A DNA stretch of 64,000 nt from Ceratothoa steindachneri. Its lineage: Eukaryota > Arthropoda > Malacostraca > Isopoda > Cymothoidae. Position 1 is the first letter of the stretch. Every line of letters starts with the position of its first letter. Below are positions 34,277 to 44,500 of the stretch, in pieces. The stretch spans positions 50,958,861 through 51,022,860 of the forward strand of contig OZ018324.1 of the NCBI GenBank assembly GCA_963969495.1, read 5' to 3'. Made by a program: the position numbers and the translations under genes. The notes under the pieces were generated by a model. That model did no database searches. It saw nothing but the letters and a program-made list of their open reading frames with translations, and had not been told where the DNA came from.

Positions 34277-35101
34277 TTACGAATAAACTATTATGTTTTT
34301 AGACTTATCTATCCCAATAACAGACTGAAACTCTTCATATATAACAAGGGAGACTGGGTCTATTAATAAAGATCCAAACTGTAACTGTATTGATAATGTG
34401 CCCTGTTTTATAGGATTGGAGCATTCTCCAAGAGAAGTAGCACTCTTTTCCTGATTTAGGATCTACATCGTCCGAATAGTCTAATTCAAATGGTCTTTCA
34501 ATTTAATTCCCGTTTATATAGATAGTGATGCGATTCCTATTATAAGGTTTAAATTCAAAAGGTGATGCATCACAGCTACCAGAAAATGCCGAATGGTCAA
34601 CCATACCAATAACCATTCGCGTAGTTTTTTCTTCTATCTGCTATATTTCTTTTCTTTACTATAGTAATATCGTGCAGTGGAAAGAAATATAGATTTTTCT
34701 TCTTCATTATAGTTCAACAGGTGCTCTAAATATGCACGATAGGGGTAATTATTTCCAATGGAATTTACAGATGTTTCATTTAAATAAATTTCAACATTGC
34801 TGAACAAAATGTAAAGAATATTATTTTCCAGAGAAATATTCTCCCCATTTTTAAGTTTGCTTCCGTTTACCTTCCCAATTCCTTCTTTAATATATAGACA
34901 AACCTCACTCGGGTCCATATGATACTGTCCGCCACCAGATATATAATACTCAACCGGGGTGATATCTGGTAAGATATTGCTAAGTGGAGAGTAAGACTGA
35001 TAATTATTGCTCTCAACGATGGAAGTTTGGGTCAGTGGAACGGTAGACAAATCGAGTTCTGTCTTCGAACAGATATAACAGGTTGGATGAAGAGCATTCA
35101 T
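34277..35101 (-). pseudogene. Polinton major capsid protein (double jelly-roll), central part deleted
   Basis: The start codon at 35101-35099 begins a reading with ELDLSTVPLTQTSI, VEYYISG, CLYIKEGIGK, LFSNVEIYLN and NYPYRAYLEHLLNY, the N-terminal blocks of the Polinton capsid (the protein family matching C. elegans F54H12.2). After a stop at 34634 a different frame gives MVIGMVDHSAFSGS and FEFKPYN and, lower, VSLVIYEEFQSVIGIDKS, the C-terminal blocks, with a stop at 34277. The whole relic covers about 275 codons, roughly half the usual length. The piece between the two blocks is missing, so an internal deletion joined them. It cannot form a capsid. Confidence 0.85.
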
Positions 35102-35321
35102 TTTTATATGTATGATAACTTTATGAGAACACCTATGAAATGTGTGCTTGTTTATATTATGAGAAAAAAAATCCATATCCTCTTCATTATCTATTTTCAA
35201 CTTTTTCTATTCTTCAACTTCTTATTCATCCATTTTTCGTTTATTTATTACACCCACTTTTTCGGATTTCCTCTTATTATCTCTCTCAGATTTTAAATTT
35301 CTTCTAGTATCTTTAGTAATA

Positions 35322-35549
35322 TTATTTTTTTGTCCTTCCCCGCTGATCTTTCTGTGTTAGCTTTGCGGTCTTTCCATACATAATATAAAGAACAGTATCG
35401 AAATCGGCGGAAATGGCCTTCTTTCCTAGATAGCGAGCACCACGCTTTAGATAGGGCGCCGCATTTCGGAATAAGGAGGACAATAGGGATTCAAGACCCT
35501 GTCCTCTCTGAGCTTTTAAACTTTTAAACACACATGGGTTATTCCACAC
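35322..35549 (-). CDS. Small basic virion protein, adenovirus pX/pVI-like (Polinton)
   Basis: About 75 codons are open. The core reads QRGQGLESLLSSLFRNAAP then YLKRGARYLGKKAI, the Gly/Leu amphipathic segment followed by a basic helix seen in the small Polinton virion proteins that resemble adenovirus pX/pVI. The C-terminus is basic (GRTKK). No ATG lies at the start of the open frame (GTG at 35549), so the true start is uncertain. The open frame begins 18 bp past the stop of the penton relic and precedes the capsid gene on the same strand, the usual late-gene neighbourhood. Confidence 0.65.
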   Translation of the reverse strand: MWNNPCVFKSLKAQRGQGLESLLSSLFRNAAPYLKRGARYLGKKAISADFDTVLYIMYGKTAKLTQKDQRGRTKK

Positions 35550-35566
35550 TTTTTTAATTATTTTTT

Positions 35567-36433
35567 TTAATGTCTTCTCCTAATGTGTAGTTTTATCATC
35601 AAATGACCAAGAAATAATGGAAATTTTTCACCTTCAACCTTTCATATATAGATATAAATTGATCTCAAGTCCCCAGAGCTTAGATACAGGTAGTGTGGAT
35701 TATCAAAAGTTATACTGAATGAACCATCATTGAAAGGATGGTGAATAATTCTCATCAGCCTCGACTATGTCCCGCCTACTAACTGATAGTCTACAAGGTT
35801 AGAGTAAAGGTAACATGATCTCGGATGAGATATAAGAGCAGGAAAATCTATACTAAACTCTATACAATTATTTAATTTGGGGATATCCTCTCTGATAGAT
35901 CTTTTCATTATACTGGAATATTCTTCTGAAAGATTAAATAATAGATTTTCTTTCCTTTTAGCATTGAGCAATGAACTTGAAGTCACCATTAACACATATT
36001 CAGTCAACATTTTCCGTTGCGTTTTGTCAGATTGAAACAATAAATCTTGAGATGATAATTTTTGTCTCATTTTCAGATTTATTTTCTCTATGAGTACTCT
36101 TTCATTTTTATAATATCCGGCGTCTATTCATATCTCATCATAAGCATAGTCAATTCCTTTTATTTTTGTTTCCTTCTCTCTTGCCAATATAGTATTCGAT
36201 GCATAATTATTTACTTCCGTCATTTTCCGATAGATTGTGAATGCATGTGTAAGCTTAGTAATATTATAGATATTCCCTGTATATTGAAACTCACAAAACC
36301 CTACTTCTTACTGACTGTAGTCTGTTATGATGGATTTGTGCAATTCAATTCTATAGTTAGACATGGTATTTTGAGAGTAAACATCTAGGGAGGATGAGGA
36401 GGGAAGGGTGACATAAAAACCCTCTGACTCCAT
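35567..36433 (-). pseudogene. Polinton penton (minor capsid) protein relic
   Basis: From ATG at 36433 the reading is MESEGFYVTLPSSSS, then EVGFCEFQYTGNIYN (after an in-frame stop near 36311), RKMTEV, RVLIEKINLKMRQ and SCYLYSNLVDYQLVGG (about 35815-35770). After a frameshift near 35765 come FSITFDNPHYLYLSS and FPLFLGHLMIKLHIRR, ending at 35567. The order LPSNSS..., EVGL.E.QYP, YVYCDIVExQxVGD and HYxPLS...I matches the single jelly-roll minor capsid protein of Polintons. At least two stops and one frameshift break it. It lies between integrase and the pX-like gene on the same strand. Confidence 0.82.
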
Positions 36434-37280
36434 CTTCACAACTGATAAAAAAACCATCCTCATCTCCTATCTTTATATAATTCCACGAATGCATGTGCTC
36501 AAGATTTATAGGTGATATCACATGCCTTGATATATGAGTTAAACGATTCTGGGTACCCTCGCCATTTTACTAAATATAGCTTGTTTTTTTTTCATGCTCT
36601 TTCGCTTTAAAAATCCTCGCCACTATAAATTTCTTACGTGAGTCAAACTTTACTTTCTGTAGTTCTTCTTCATAAGCCCAACCTTCAATATGAATTCCAT
36701 TTAAACCTTCAATATAATACAGGTATAATACTTTTAAAATTCCATATGTCTTGTAGATTTCCTCACTCCACCCTACCTCATATCCTTTTTTAAAATTACT
36801 GGAAATGCGTGAGATTCGAATATAATCGCCGATATTATATAGGAACCTCTTTTTTTTATCTTCAGCTCTCTGCTTCGGTAAGGCAACATTGTGTATAACT
36901 TGAAACGATGTGTTCCCAATCATTCTATGTCTAGGAATTATTATAAGCTCTTGCAAAATCATCTAATACGTCGATGTATTTATATGTATTATTAAAGGTA
37001 AAATATATGAAAAGTCTTTACTTTGTTGTTCTTTGTACCGGCTCTACAAGACTAGCTCTGTTTCGTGAATGAAAATGATATACGCCGATATTATATTCGC
37101 TCAATAAGCCTTTCATCTTCTTTCCTTTAAACTCTCCTCCATCATCAGAACCTATATAACCCGGAATCCATCCGGTTTCTTCCATGAGATTTCATATAGA
37201 ATTTGACACTATCTCATCCGTCTTTTCCTTTAAGGAAATTAGCCAGAGATATCTAGAATATACGTCAATCATAAAGAGTA

Positions 37281-38222
37281 CGAGGGGCGGTCAATAAGTT
37301 TTGCGAATCGGTAGGGCAAAACAATGGAATGGGGATGGCTGTTTGTGGGGGTGTTAGAAAAACTTATGACAAGTCAGGACCTGCAGCCGCACGCTCCTGC
37401 CTCGTCTATTTAAGAAGCAGTAGCTGATCGCAGATGGTCAGTCACAAATTTTTCAACAATGAAGAAGGTTTAGCATCGCGCAGTGATCACATTTTTGACC
37501 AAAAGAAGGCAAGAATGCAAAAGAGATCGATGAACGCATGGTTGCAGTGAACACCGATACTGCCCCTTCGTATGCAACCATTGCTCGCTGGAATAGGGAG
37601 TTCCGCCATGGTCGTGAATCCTTTGAAGATGACCCCGTCTAGGACACACGTCAGACGTGACCAACGAAGACAATGTGGCCCGTGTGGAGAGGATGATCCT
37701 CGAAAATCGACGGGTGAAGGTCGAAGAAATTGAGCGAGAACTTGAAATATCACATGGAAGTGTTATCAACATCATCCACGACAATTTGGCCATGACCAAG
37801 GTGTCTGCCCGTTGCGTCCCTAGAAACCTCACGAAACCTCACGCTCCATGATCGAATTCAACGTCGTCAAAGTCCACAAGGCCACAGTTACACAAGCTGT
37901 CCTGCGCGAGTGCGGATTCGTAGAGCTCAACCATCCCCCCTACAGTCCAGATCTGGCCCCTAGCGACTTCTTTTTATTCCGCCAGCTCAAGGCTGCACTG
38001 CGTGGACGCCGGTTTGGGGACGGTGAAGATGTCCAGCTCGCCGTCCAGGAGTGGATTGATTAGCAGTCGGGAGATTTCTGGTTGTCGGGAATTCGAAGCC
38101 TCAGGGACAAGTGGCACAAGTGCATTGAAGTTGAGGGTAGTTATATTAAAAAATAATAAAACACTTGTCCTAATATCTCGTTTCCTTATATCCAAATTGC
38201 AAAACTTATTGACCACCCCTCG
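37281..38222 (+). mobile_element. Short mariner, deletion derivative, copy 1
   Basis: The left end CGAGGGGCGGTCAATAAG and its near-exact reverse complement at the right end lie directly inside TA duplications (37279-37280, 38223-38224). The interior keeps a transposase start (AVITF, then TIARWNREFRHG), ARVERMILENRRVKVEEIE with ISHGSVINIIHD, and then jumps to ECGFVELNHPPYSPDLAPSD. The part with the first two catalytic aspartates is missing. It cuts the Polinton integrase core at a TA. Confidence 0.93.
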
Positions 38223-38260
38223 TATGTAGCGTACACCATAATTAAAACTTTCAAATTTTC

Positions 38261-38360
38261 ACAAAACACGTAAAAGCACAGGGTTCAAACGAGATTTGAC
38301 AACTAGATCTAAATCTAGTTGTCAAATTTCGTTTAAACCTTGTGCTTTTACATGTTTTGT
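38261..38360. repeat. 50-bp inverted duplication inside the integrase gene
   Basis: 38261-38310 is the reverse complement of 38311-38360 with 5 mismatches and no spacer. The right arm encodes the integrase stretch TKHVKAQGLNEI; the left arm is the inverted copy. The centre is a small natural palindrome (tagatct/agattta), which suggests a fold-back event. Confidence 0.9.
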
Positions 38361-38534
38361 CTTGAATCTTTTTCGTATGAGTTTGTTTAGTTTATAGCTA
38401 TCCAAACCTGAGAGAAAACTTTCTACATCGGATCTTTTACCGATCTTTTTTACAGATTGGAATAGCCGATTTTCCCCACCAAAAGATGTTGGTAGACTCA
38501 GAGATGTATATAAGCGTAACAATCGGCGGTTCAT

Positions 38535-40000
38535 TTTTAACTTAATATCTGATTCGTTTGCACTCTTATATTACTATTGAATAAAAGACATCTTATCTTA
38601 AAATACAATTTTACTTTACATCTAGGTTAAAATACATAATTTCAATTAAAATTTCATGGATGTCCGCAACCTTATTACTTTGTACACATTTACTGATTCT
38701 CTGAATCAAAAGAACCCGGTTAATCAGCTCAGGAAAACGGTATTCGATATGCAACGGATATAAATTATCAATGTGTATTTTTAATCCAACTTTATATTTT
38801 TGAAAATTAATATTAGGTTTTCTATATGATCTAGAATTTGAATAAACATATCTTTTAAGGAATCGTGCTCTAATAAAAAAAAAATATATCTGGGGCGAAC
38901 TTAAACTTTCTTCTTGCAAGTCTTGACGCAGACTGGTGAAACTCCATCCTCTGGACTTCCAAGGTGAGACTGATTGATAGATAGATATTCTTTCAAATAT
39001 TCTTTACACTTAATGGTCGCGTAGTCTTAAAGGTCCCTGAGGACAAATTATTTCACAAGTTCGATAGTGATCCCTCTCTTGTTGAGAAAACACTGGAACT
39101 CATCAAACGACACATTTTTTTTATATACTCAGCTTCTGTGATGATAGGTTGATGTTTTCGTCATTCATTGAGTCCATCTTGAGTGCAAGATAACAAGCAT
39201 CAACCGCCTTTTGTAAACACTTCATCCGACGAAAACTTTGACGAAACTCGTCTTCAAGTTTTAGAAAAGTATTCACTTCATATTCATTGTACAGCGCGTT
39301 TTTAACTCGTGTAGAAATGAGCTTTTCATCCCGTTTCCAGTAAATACTGAAATGTATACTTGAAAATAGACTGTTTGTTTTGCCACCACTACACTCTTTA
39401 TCTGTTTTACACTGTAGTTCTTCACCAGTCGATCTGCATAGAGGAATTTTCCTGTTTTAACCTGTGTATTGCCCCAAACACAAGCCAAAACTCATCCTCA
39501 CTATGCAATAGTTTATCGTTATAGCGAGTTCTTACGTAGGTATTTTCAAAGATCACTCTAACATAACCGGATTTTGTTCTAGTAATCTTCAAAAGGCTGA
39601 ATATATTAATTTTATATTCTTGTTATATAATTTACTTCACTTCGAATCGAGACAGAGCTTCTTACGCGTGAATATTCGAATGAATCACAACAGCCACTGA
39701 GAAAAAGTCCGATAAGATAGGGTTTCTTTGACGCGGTTTGAATATTCATGTATTGTTTCGTGTAGAGTTGCCACTTAACGTTTTTATAATCCTTTAATTG
39801 GTCTGCCTAGTTGCCATCTTTCATCAGAAAAATTTATTAATATTTCAACCAGTTCCTTAGTTTATGATATTGACGATAAAGAGAAGTACGACGGGTGTTT
39901 GCGCGAACCACTAAGCTTGATGTAGAGGAAGTCAATGTGTGAGTAATATTCTCTAACTCTTTCCCACTTTGCAAGTTTTTAAATGACAGATTTAGGGACA
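38535..40000 (-). other. Polinton interior with unassigned open stretches
   Basis: Minus-strand open stretches at 38611-38919 (with KVGLKIHIDNLYPLHIEYRF) and 39273-39488, and around 39600-39480 (VRVIFENTYVRTRYNDKLL), are probably decayed Polinton genes by position. I cannot name them. The Polinton cysteine protease, expected somewhere in the element, was not recognised here. A segment near 39740-39830 resembles the reverse complement of 47460-47560. Confidence 0.35.
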
Positions 40001-40357
40001 TTAGAAGATATTAATTTTACTCTTACTTCCTCCCAGAAGGAGGGTGTTAAATTGTGGAAGTCTTTTACCATCGATGGTAATCACTCCATCATTACCCCAA
40101 CTGAATACCTGTATATCTTTTAGTATTTGATAAATTAACCTACCTCTTTCACAAATACTAGGCTCCAATATTTTCAGTACTTTATATGTATAACCGTTTA
40201 TTTGATCCTCCTTACTCTCATTAACTTTAATAGTAAATGTGTTCACAACCTTATCGTACCGTTCCAAATAGTGTTCTAACGTGTTCTGGTAAAGGATAAC
40301 ACGTCTATCTGGAGGAATATGTGAATTATTTAGTATAGTAGTCAACTTTCTTTCCAA
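40001..40357 (-). CDS. Small conserved Polinton protein, function unknown
   Basis: An uninterrupted 118-codon frame. It begins MERKLTTILNNSHIPPDRR, runs through ILYQNTLEHYLERYDKV and ILEPSICERGRLIYQILKD, and ends with VITIDGKRLPQFNTLLL. I recall proteins with this plan (a short coiled N-terminus and a C-terminal W....G.I.IDG..I block) as common in Polintons of arthropods, without a known activity. It stands between two other Polinton genes on the same strand. Being open in a mostly broken element may be chance for a short frame. Confidence 0.6.
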   Translation of the reverse strand: MERKLTTILNNSHIPPDRRVILYQNTLEHYLERYDKVVNTFTIKVNESKEDQINGYTYKVLKILEPSICERGRLIYQILKDIQVFSWGNDGVITIDGKRLPQFNTLLLGGSKSKINIF

Positions 40358-40432
40358 AGATAAAAGTCTTTCTTGTGGTGGGATTAAGTTTGAGGGTATT
40401 TCTCTCTCTTTTTCGGGCTTAACAATTATTTT

Positions 40433-40696
40433 TCATCTTAAAAGGTTGGAGAGGAAAGATGCTAGAGCAAAGAATAAGATTAGTAGAAACGATCTTCCAC
40501 GCTGATTTATTAGTTTTTTCTTGAGACATATATGAGCTGGCTTCCGAGCTAACATACGTATCAACGGTTTGAATCGTGATATCTTTTGTTTCTGTGATTT
40601 TGTCATCAGAAAATTACCTTTTACTAGATTGAGACACATTTCACATACACATTTGACAAAATCACTATCCATGCTTCCTATGATTGATTTTTTCAT
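40433..40696 (-). CDS. Small basic Polinton protein with hydrophobic C-terminus, function unknown
   Basis: An open frame of 87 codons. The middle has CLNLVKGNFLMTKSQKQKI and FKPLIRMLARKP, then KKLINQRGRSFL followed by a hydrophobic end LLILFFALASFLSNLL. This pattern (cysteine-rich start, N[IV].L[RT].SQ block, basic helix, QRGG-like turn, membrane-type tail) is that of a small protein found next to the ATPase in many Polintons. A membrane-active or virion role can be guessed from the tail only. The start codon is at 40696. Confidence 0.6.
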   Translation of the reverse strand: MKKSIIGSMDSDFVKCVCEMCLNLVKGNFLMTKSQKQKISRFKPLIRMLARKPAHICLKKKLINQRGRSFLLILFFALASFLSNLLR

Positions 40697-40755
40697 CTTT
40701 TTAAAGAGATTGGGGAACGTATGGAATAGGTACGTTTATCTTTTCATTCTATGTA

Positions 40756-41340
40756 TCATTCTAAAAGATATACGCTTTTGATTTCGTTGGCAAATATTCC
40801 TGTCCTTAAGGTAAATCGTACAGTGTTTCTCGGGCTGAAGTCACAGAGCAAATAATCATAGGATTTTGAGACTGCTTCTTTATATATCTTCATGAAGCTG
40901 TTCCGTTCCCCAGGCATTATTTTTCCAGCGAATATATTCCTCTGGTTAAATAAAACTAGATTGTGACAATTTAAGGCAATATCGCGCATATAAGAATTTT
41001 TCTAAAATATATTTTGGATGACTAGGAATATGGAGATATTCTTATGGTGGTATGTCACTTTAAATATATCTGATATATTTGTATTTATCTTCTGAATTAA
41101 ATCATATAAAACAAGAAGTGTATGACTTCTTGCATCAAAAGATGACACATCATACACAACATCGTGAAACATTACTTCATTTTTAAATTTTTCATAGTCT
41201 TTCTGCCATACAGTGTAACAACAGATGATTCTATCAACGCGTTGAGTAAACATCTTATCTCTATTCCGGAGTATAAAAAAGAGGAAATAGGTTTTTCCGC
41301 TAGACCTCGGTCCAATGACGGAAGAAGTACATGGGAACAT
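40756..41340 (-). pseudogene. Polinton genome-packaging ATPase (FtsK/A32-like), frameshifted
   Basis: From ATG at 41340: the Walker A loop reads GPRSSGKTYF, then NRDKMFTQRVDRIICCYTVW (IIWCY-like block). The Walker B region reads TLLVLYDLIQ, where the usual Asp-Asp pair is Tyr-Asp. TYHHKNISIFLVIQNIF follows (sensor block; usually HH.NISVI...QN.F). A frameshift near 40995 is followed by LNCHNLVLFNQRN and SYDYLLCDFSPRNTVRF, ending at 40756. In the family this enzyme pumps DNA into capsids. The Walker B change and the frameshift argue it is dead. It is divergent from polymerase B. Confidence 0.88.
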
Positions 41341-41550
41341 AATTTTTTTTCACACTTCCTTCACTCATACTTTCCTTTTGTATAATGAATGAGACAACTT
41401 CTTTCAGATAACTATATACAAAATCTTTCATCTACAAATTAATTTTTTTTCAGACATCATTCACTAATGCTTTTCTTTTGTATAATGAATGGGCCAACTT
41501 CTTTCAGATAACTATATAGAAAATCTTTTTCTCTTTTTTAGATCATTAAA
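41341..41550. promoter_or_regulatory. Divergent intergenic region with a duplicated 100-bp module
   Basis: Between the ATPase (-) and polymerase B (+), ttgtataatgaatg occurs at 41379 and again at 41479. Surrounding blocks (aattttttttca, caacttctttcagataact, aaaatcttt) are also repeated, so about 95 of 100 bp are tandemly duplicated. A TATAAT-like AT core recurs in each. By position this would be the shared promoter. Confidence 0.6.
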
Positions 41551-41554
41551 AATG

Positions 41555-44500
41555 ATGTTTACTGCAAAACGAAACGGATCTACCGAAACAAGCCAATCTC
41601 TTCCTCTTTACCCAACCCCTCATCGAGTGAAGGTGTCGTTGGTGAAATTTTACACACAGCTAATTCTGCTACAACTAGTGTGCCTAATGAAGACGAAGAC
41701 GACGATGATGATGATGGGGATGATAAAGGTTTTCATCGACAAATAATACCTGACGTTCGGAACATTAACTACGATGTCATTACTCTGAGCTCCGACGATG
41801 AAGATGTAGAATTCGCAATAGAAGGTGAACGTTCAAACATAGAAGATAGCTCTTGTAACAACACAATTCCTTTTTCAGTTGGAGAAGTAAATGAACCGTG
41901 TAGAACTTGGTACCCTCATACGCAAGAACATCCTTTACAGCGAAGAGAAAATCACTCACGTGTAAAAAATAAACCCTTAATAGAAAGCAGACATGTAAAC
42001 CTTCTCATCATTTTATGCCGTGTAATCGCGGAGAAACCAGAAGAAGCTGGTCTTGGTCGAGTAGTGCGTGAGCTTTCACGCCATATATTGAATCTGCAAT
42101 GGTTCCAGGAGGGCGATTATCGTATAAATATAAGTTTGGAAATTGTAGATGCAACCGGTGATATGATCTATTTACACATTCCATTCGTTGAACTGCCTGA
42201 ATGGACAATATTCGGTTATATCATGAGACGATCGGAGACAGCATTCCAGTCTGTGGATACAATTGAGTTTGGAACCTTCAATCTCGTAGTTCATATTTAT
42301 AGGATTCCTGCAGGCCATGCAATAATATCATCTAATGTTCGATTAAATCGAAATAAAATATATAGAGGATATATAAATTCTGCATGCTACGCCTTTGTTT
42401 CCTCAGTTCTCACGAGAAAAATGAAGGGAAATCTTCTTTAAAAAAACTTCTGGTTTCCAAAAATAATAAAAAAATCTCAGGAGTTGGCAAGAAAATTAAT
42501 CTTGTGTACGAAGATGCTAGCACTGTATATAAGTTCTCCATGATAGAACGCGAGCATATATGCATGATCCTCATATTTACAGCTGCAAGAGATGAACGCA
42601 AATTCAAATTACTCCATCGACTAAGAAATCCTGAAAAATCAGTCCGGCTCCTATGCATTGGTCTTCAGGGTTAAACCTAGTATCTAATTCAAAACATTAG
42701 TAATACATATATTAAAAACAAGATACTTCATTTTAATCACGGTATGTGTTTTTCTTGCTATACGTTTCGTGACAACGTAACAGCCCATCTAAAAGATTGT
42801 GAAGGGGTGTGCAGTCAGTGTCTTGGGCATTGTGATGGAGAAAGAAATCGAGGAATTTTATGTAATGAGTGCAATCGATCATTCTACAACCAATCGTTTT
42901 GGAACACGCACAAGAAGTTTCATACTTGTGTGAAGATTTGTATGTGTTGTAGATGTAATCGTATAATCATGCAGGGCGCAAACTGGATGAGACAACACGA
43001 GTGTGAGAAGTTGTTCTGCTCTAAATGTTATACATATGTACTATAAAACGGATGGAACAGAACATACGTGCTGGATGAAGAAGTCGAAGAAGTCGATGGC
43101 CAAGAAATGGAATGCCGTGTATTATGACATTGAAACCTATAAAAAGTGGGATCATTTATACTTTTTCCTTATATATTGGTTATGCAGATAATCTATGAAC
43201 TCTGTTTTGATAATGACGATGAAACATACCCCAAATGTAAAAAATGTGGTTCAGAAACAAGGATTTTTGAAAGAGATGGTGAAAACTCCCCTTGTAAACC
43301 GTCTATAGTAGAGTTGATAAGAATGAGAAGATTGAGAGAAAATGTGAAAATATATCTGATGACACATAGTAATGCTAAGTTTGATGACCATTTCATCTAT
43401 GACGAGCTGTTTCAATAGTTTAATCAAAATCTCTTTACTTCGAATCCAATGAAGTGGAGACTGCCAAAAACAATGGGAATCTCCGAAATGGAAAAAGGTT
43501 ATTTTCCGTACGATTTTCTTTCAGAGGAAACCTTGAACTATATTGGTCTGGTTCCTGAAAAAAAGGTATTTTACCTATGAGGAAATGAACAATGAGGAAA
43601 ACTATACTTTGACTGTAATTTATACCGGAATTTCCAGTAAAAAGCATACAATATTCATACAGAATGTATTACGTATTGCATTCAAGATGTTTCTGCCTTC
43701 ACCTGTGTTTTGGGAAGTTTAAGTGTTCCTTCATCTGGGGATTTAAGATTGATCCTATGCAATCTTGCATCACAATAGCCTCATTATGTTACAAGGTGTA
43801 TAAAATGTATTCTTACCAGAAAATTCAATTGCAATTATCGACAGGAAAAAATCAAAAGCATTTCCTTATAAGGCTATACGATGGCTTATGTTTAAGGAAC
43901 ATATTAGAGGAATACCGATTTTTCATGCAAGAAACTGTAGTGAGCGAAGCCTTTCTGTTGGTGGGCAAGTATTTTTCCTGACAGGTTTTCACCATCAGGA
44001 GGAGGAACTGTGTTTCTCTTTCATGGATGCTATTAGCATGGGTGTCAGAAAGAGGACTGTAATCTCAAACAAGATGTTTCCATTGGTGCACATGAATCGT
44101 TGGACCGCTACTACCACACAATAGAGAGTGATCGAATTCTCGGTAGCAAATAAAAGGTTATCATTCTCTGGGAGTGTGAATTTAAACCATCATGTAAACC
44201 ATTTCAGGACGACGTGAGACAGTTAATAGAATCTCCGCCGATGTAGTGAATGGTGTATTGAATGTGTGAATGTTGGGAGTGCACTTTTAGCGGCAGATAT
44301 AACCCATTTATATTATACTACCCACCAACCGAAGGTGTGAAAATCCATTACGTCGATCTTTGCTCCTTATATCCGTACTGCAAGAAAAACAATCCATATC
44401 CCGTAGGATCACCTCGACGTTGCGTATCTGTGCAATAAATTTCGTCTATTCAAGAATTCACCGAGGGTATGCATGAGACATATTTTGATATCGCAAAAGT

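Larger units (their letters stand above)
36570..38534 (-). pseudogene. Polinton retrovirus-like integrase, split by mariner
   Basis: ATG at 38534 opens with LLRLYTSLSLPTSFGG, LFQSVKKIGKRSDVESFLS and KLNKLIRKRFKTKHVK, the N-terminal Polinton integrase region. A 50-bp inverted duplication (38261-38360) and a mariner insertion (37281-38222) interrupt it. The catalytic core resumes with GVRYILFMIDVYSRYLWL (first Asp), GYIGSDDGGEFKG (second Asp) and ASLVEPVQRT (Glu), about 37285-37040. The C-terminal part 36570-36962 carries FLYNIGDYIRISRIS and WSEEIYKTYG, a chromo/SH3-like end. Stops at several sites make it inactive. It would join Polinton ends to new DNA. Confidence 0.9.

Noticed and set aside
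41680..42441. Stand-alone intact 253-codon gene
   Set aside because: It begins with GTG, has no in-frame ATG, and its end runs by frameshift into the polymerase B zinc-finger part. It is the N-terminal region of that gene.
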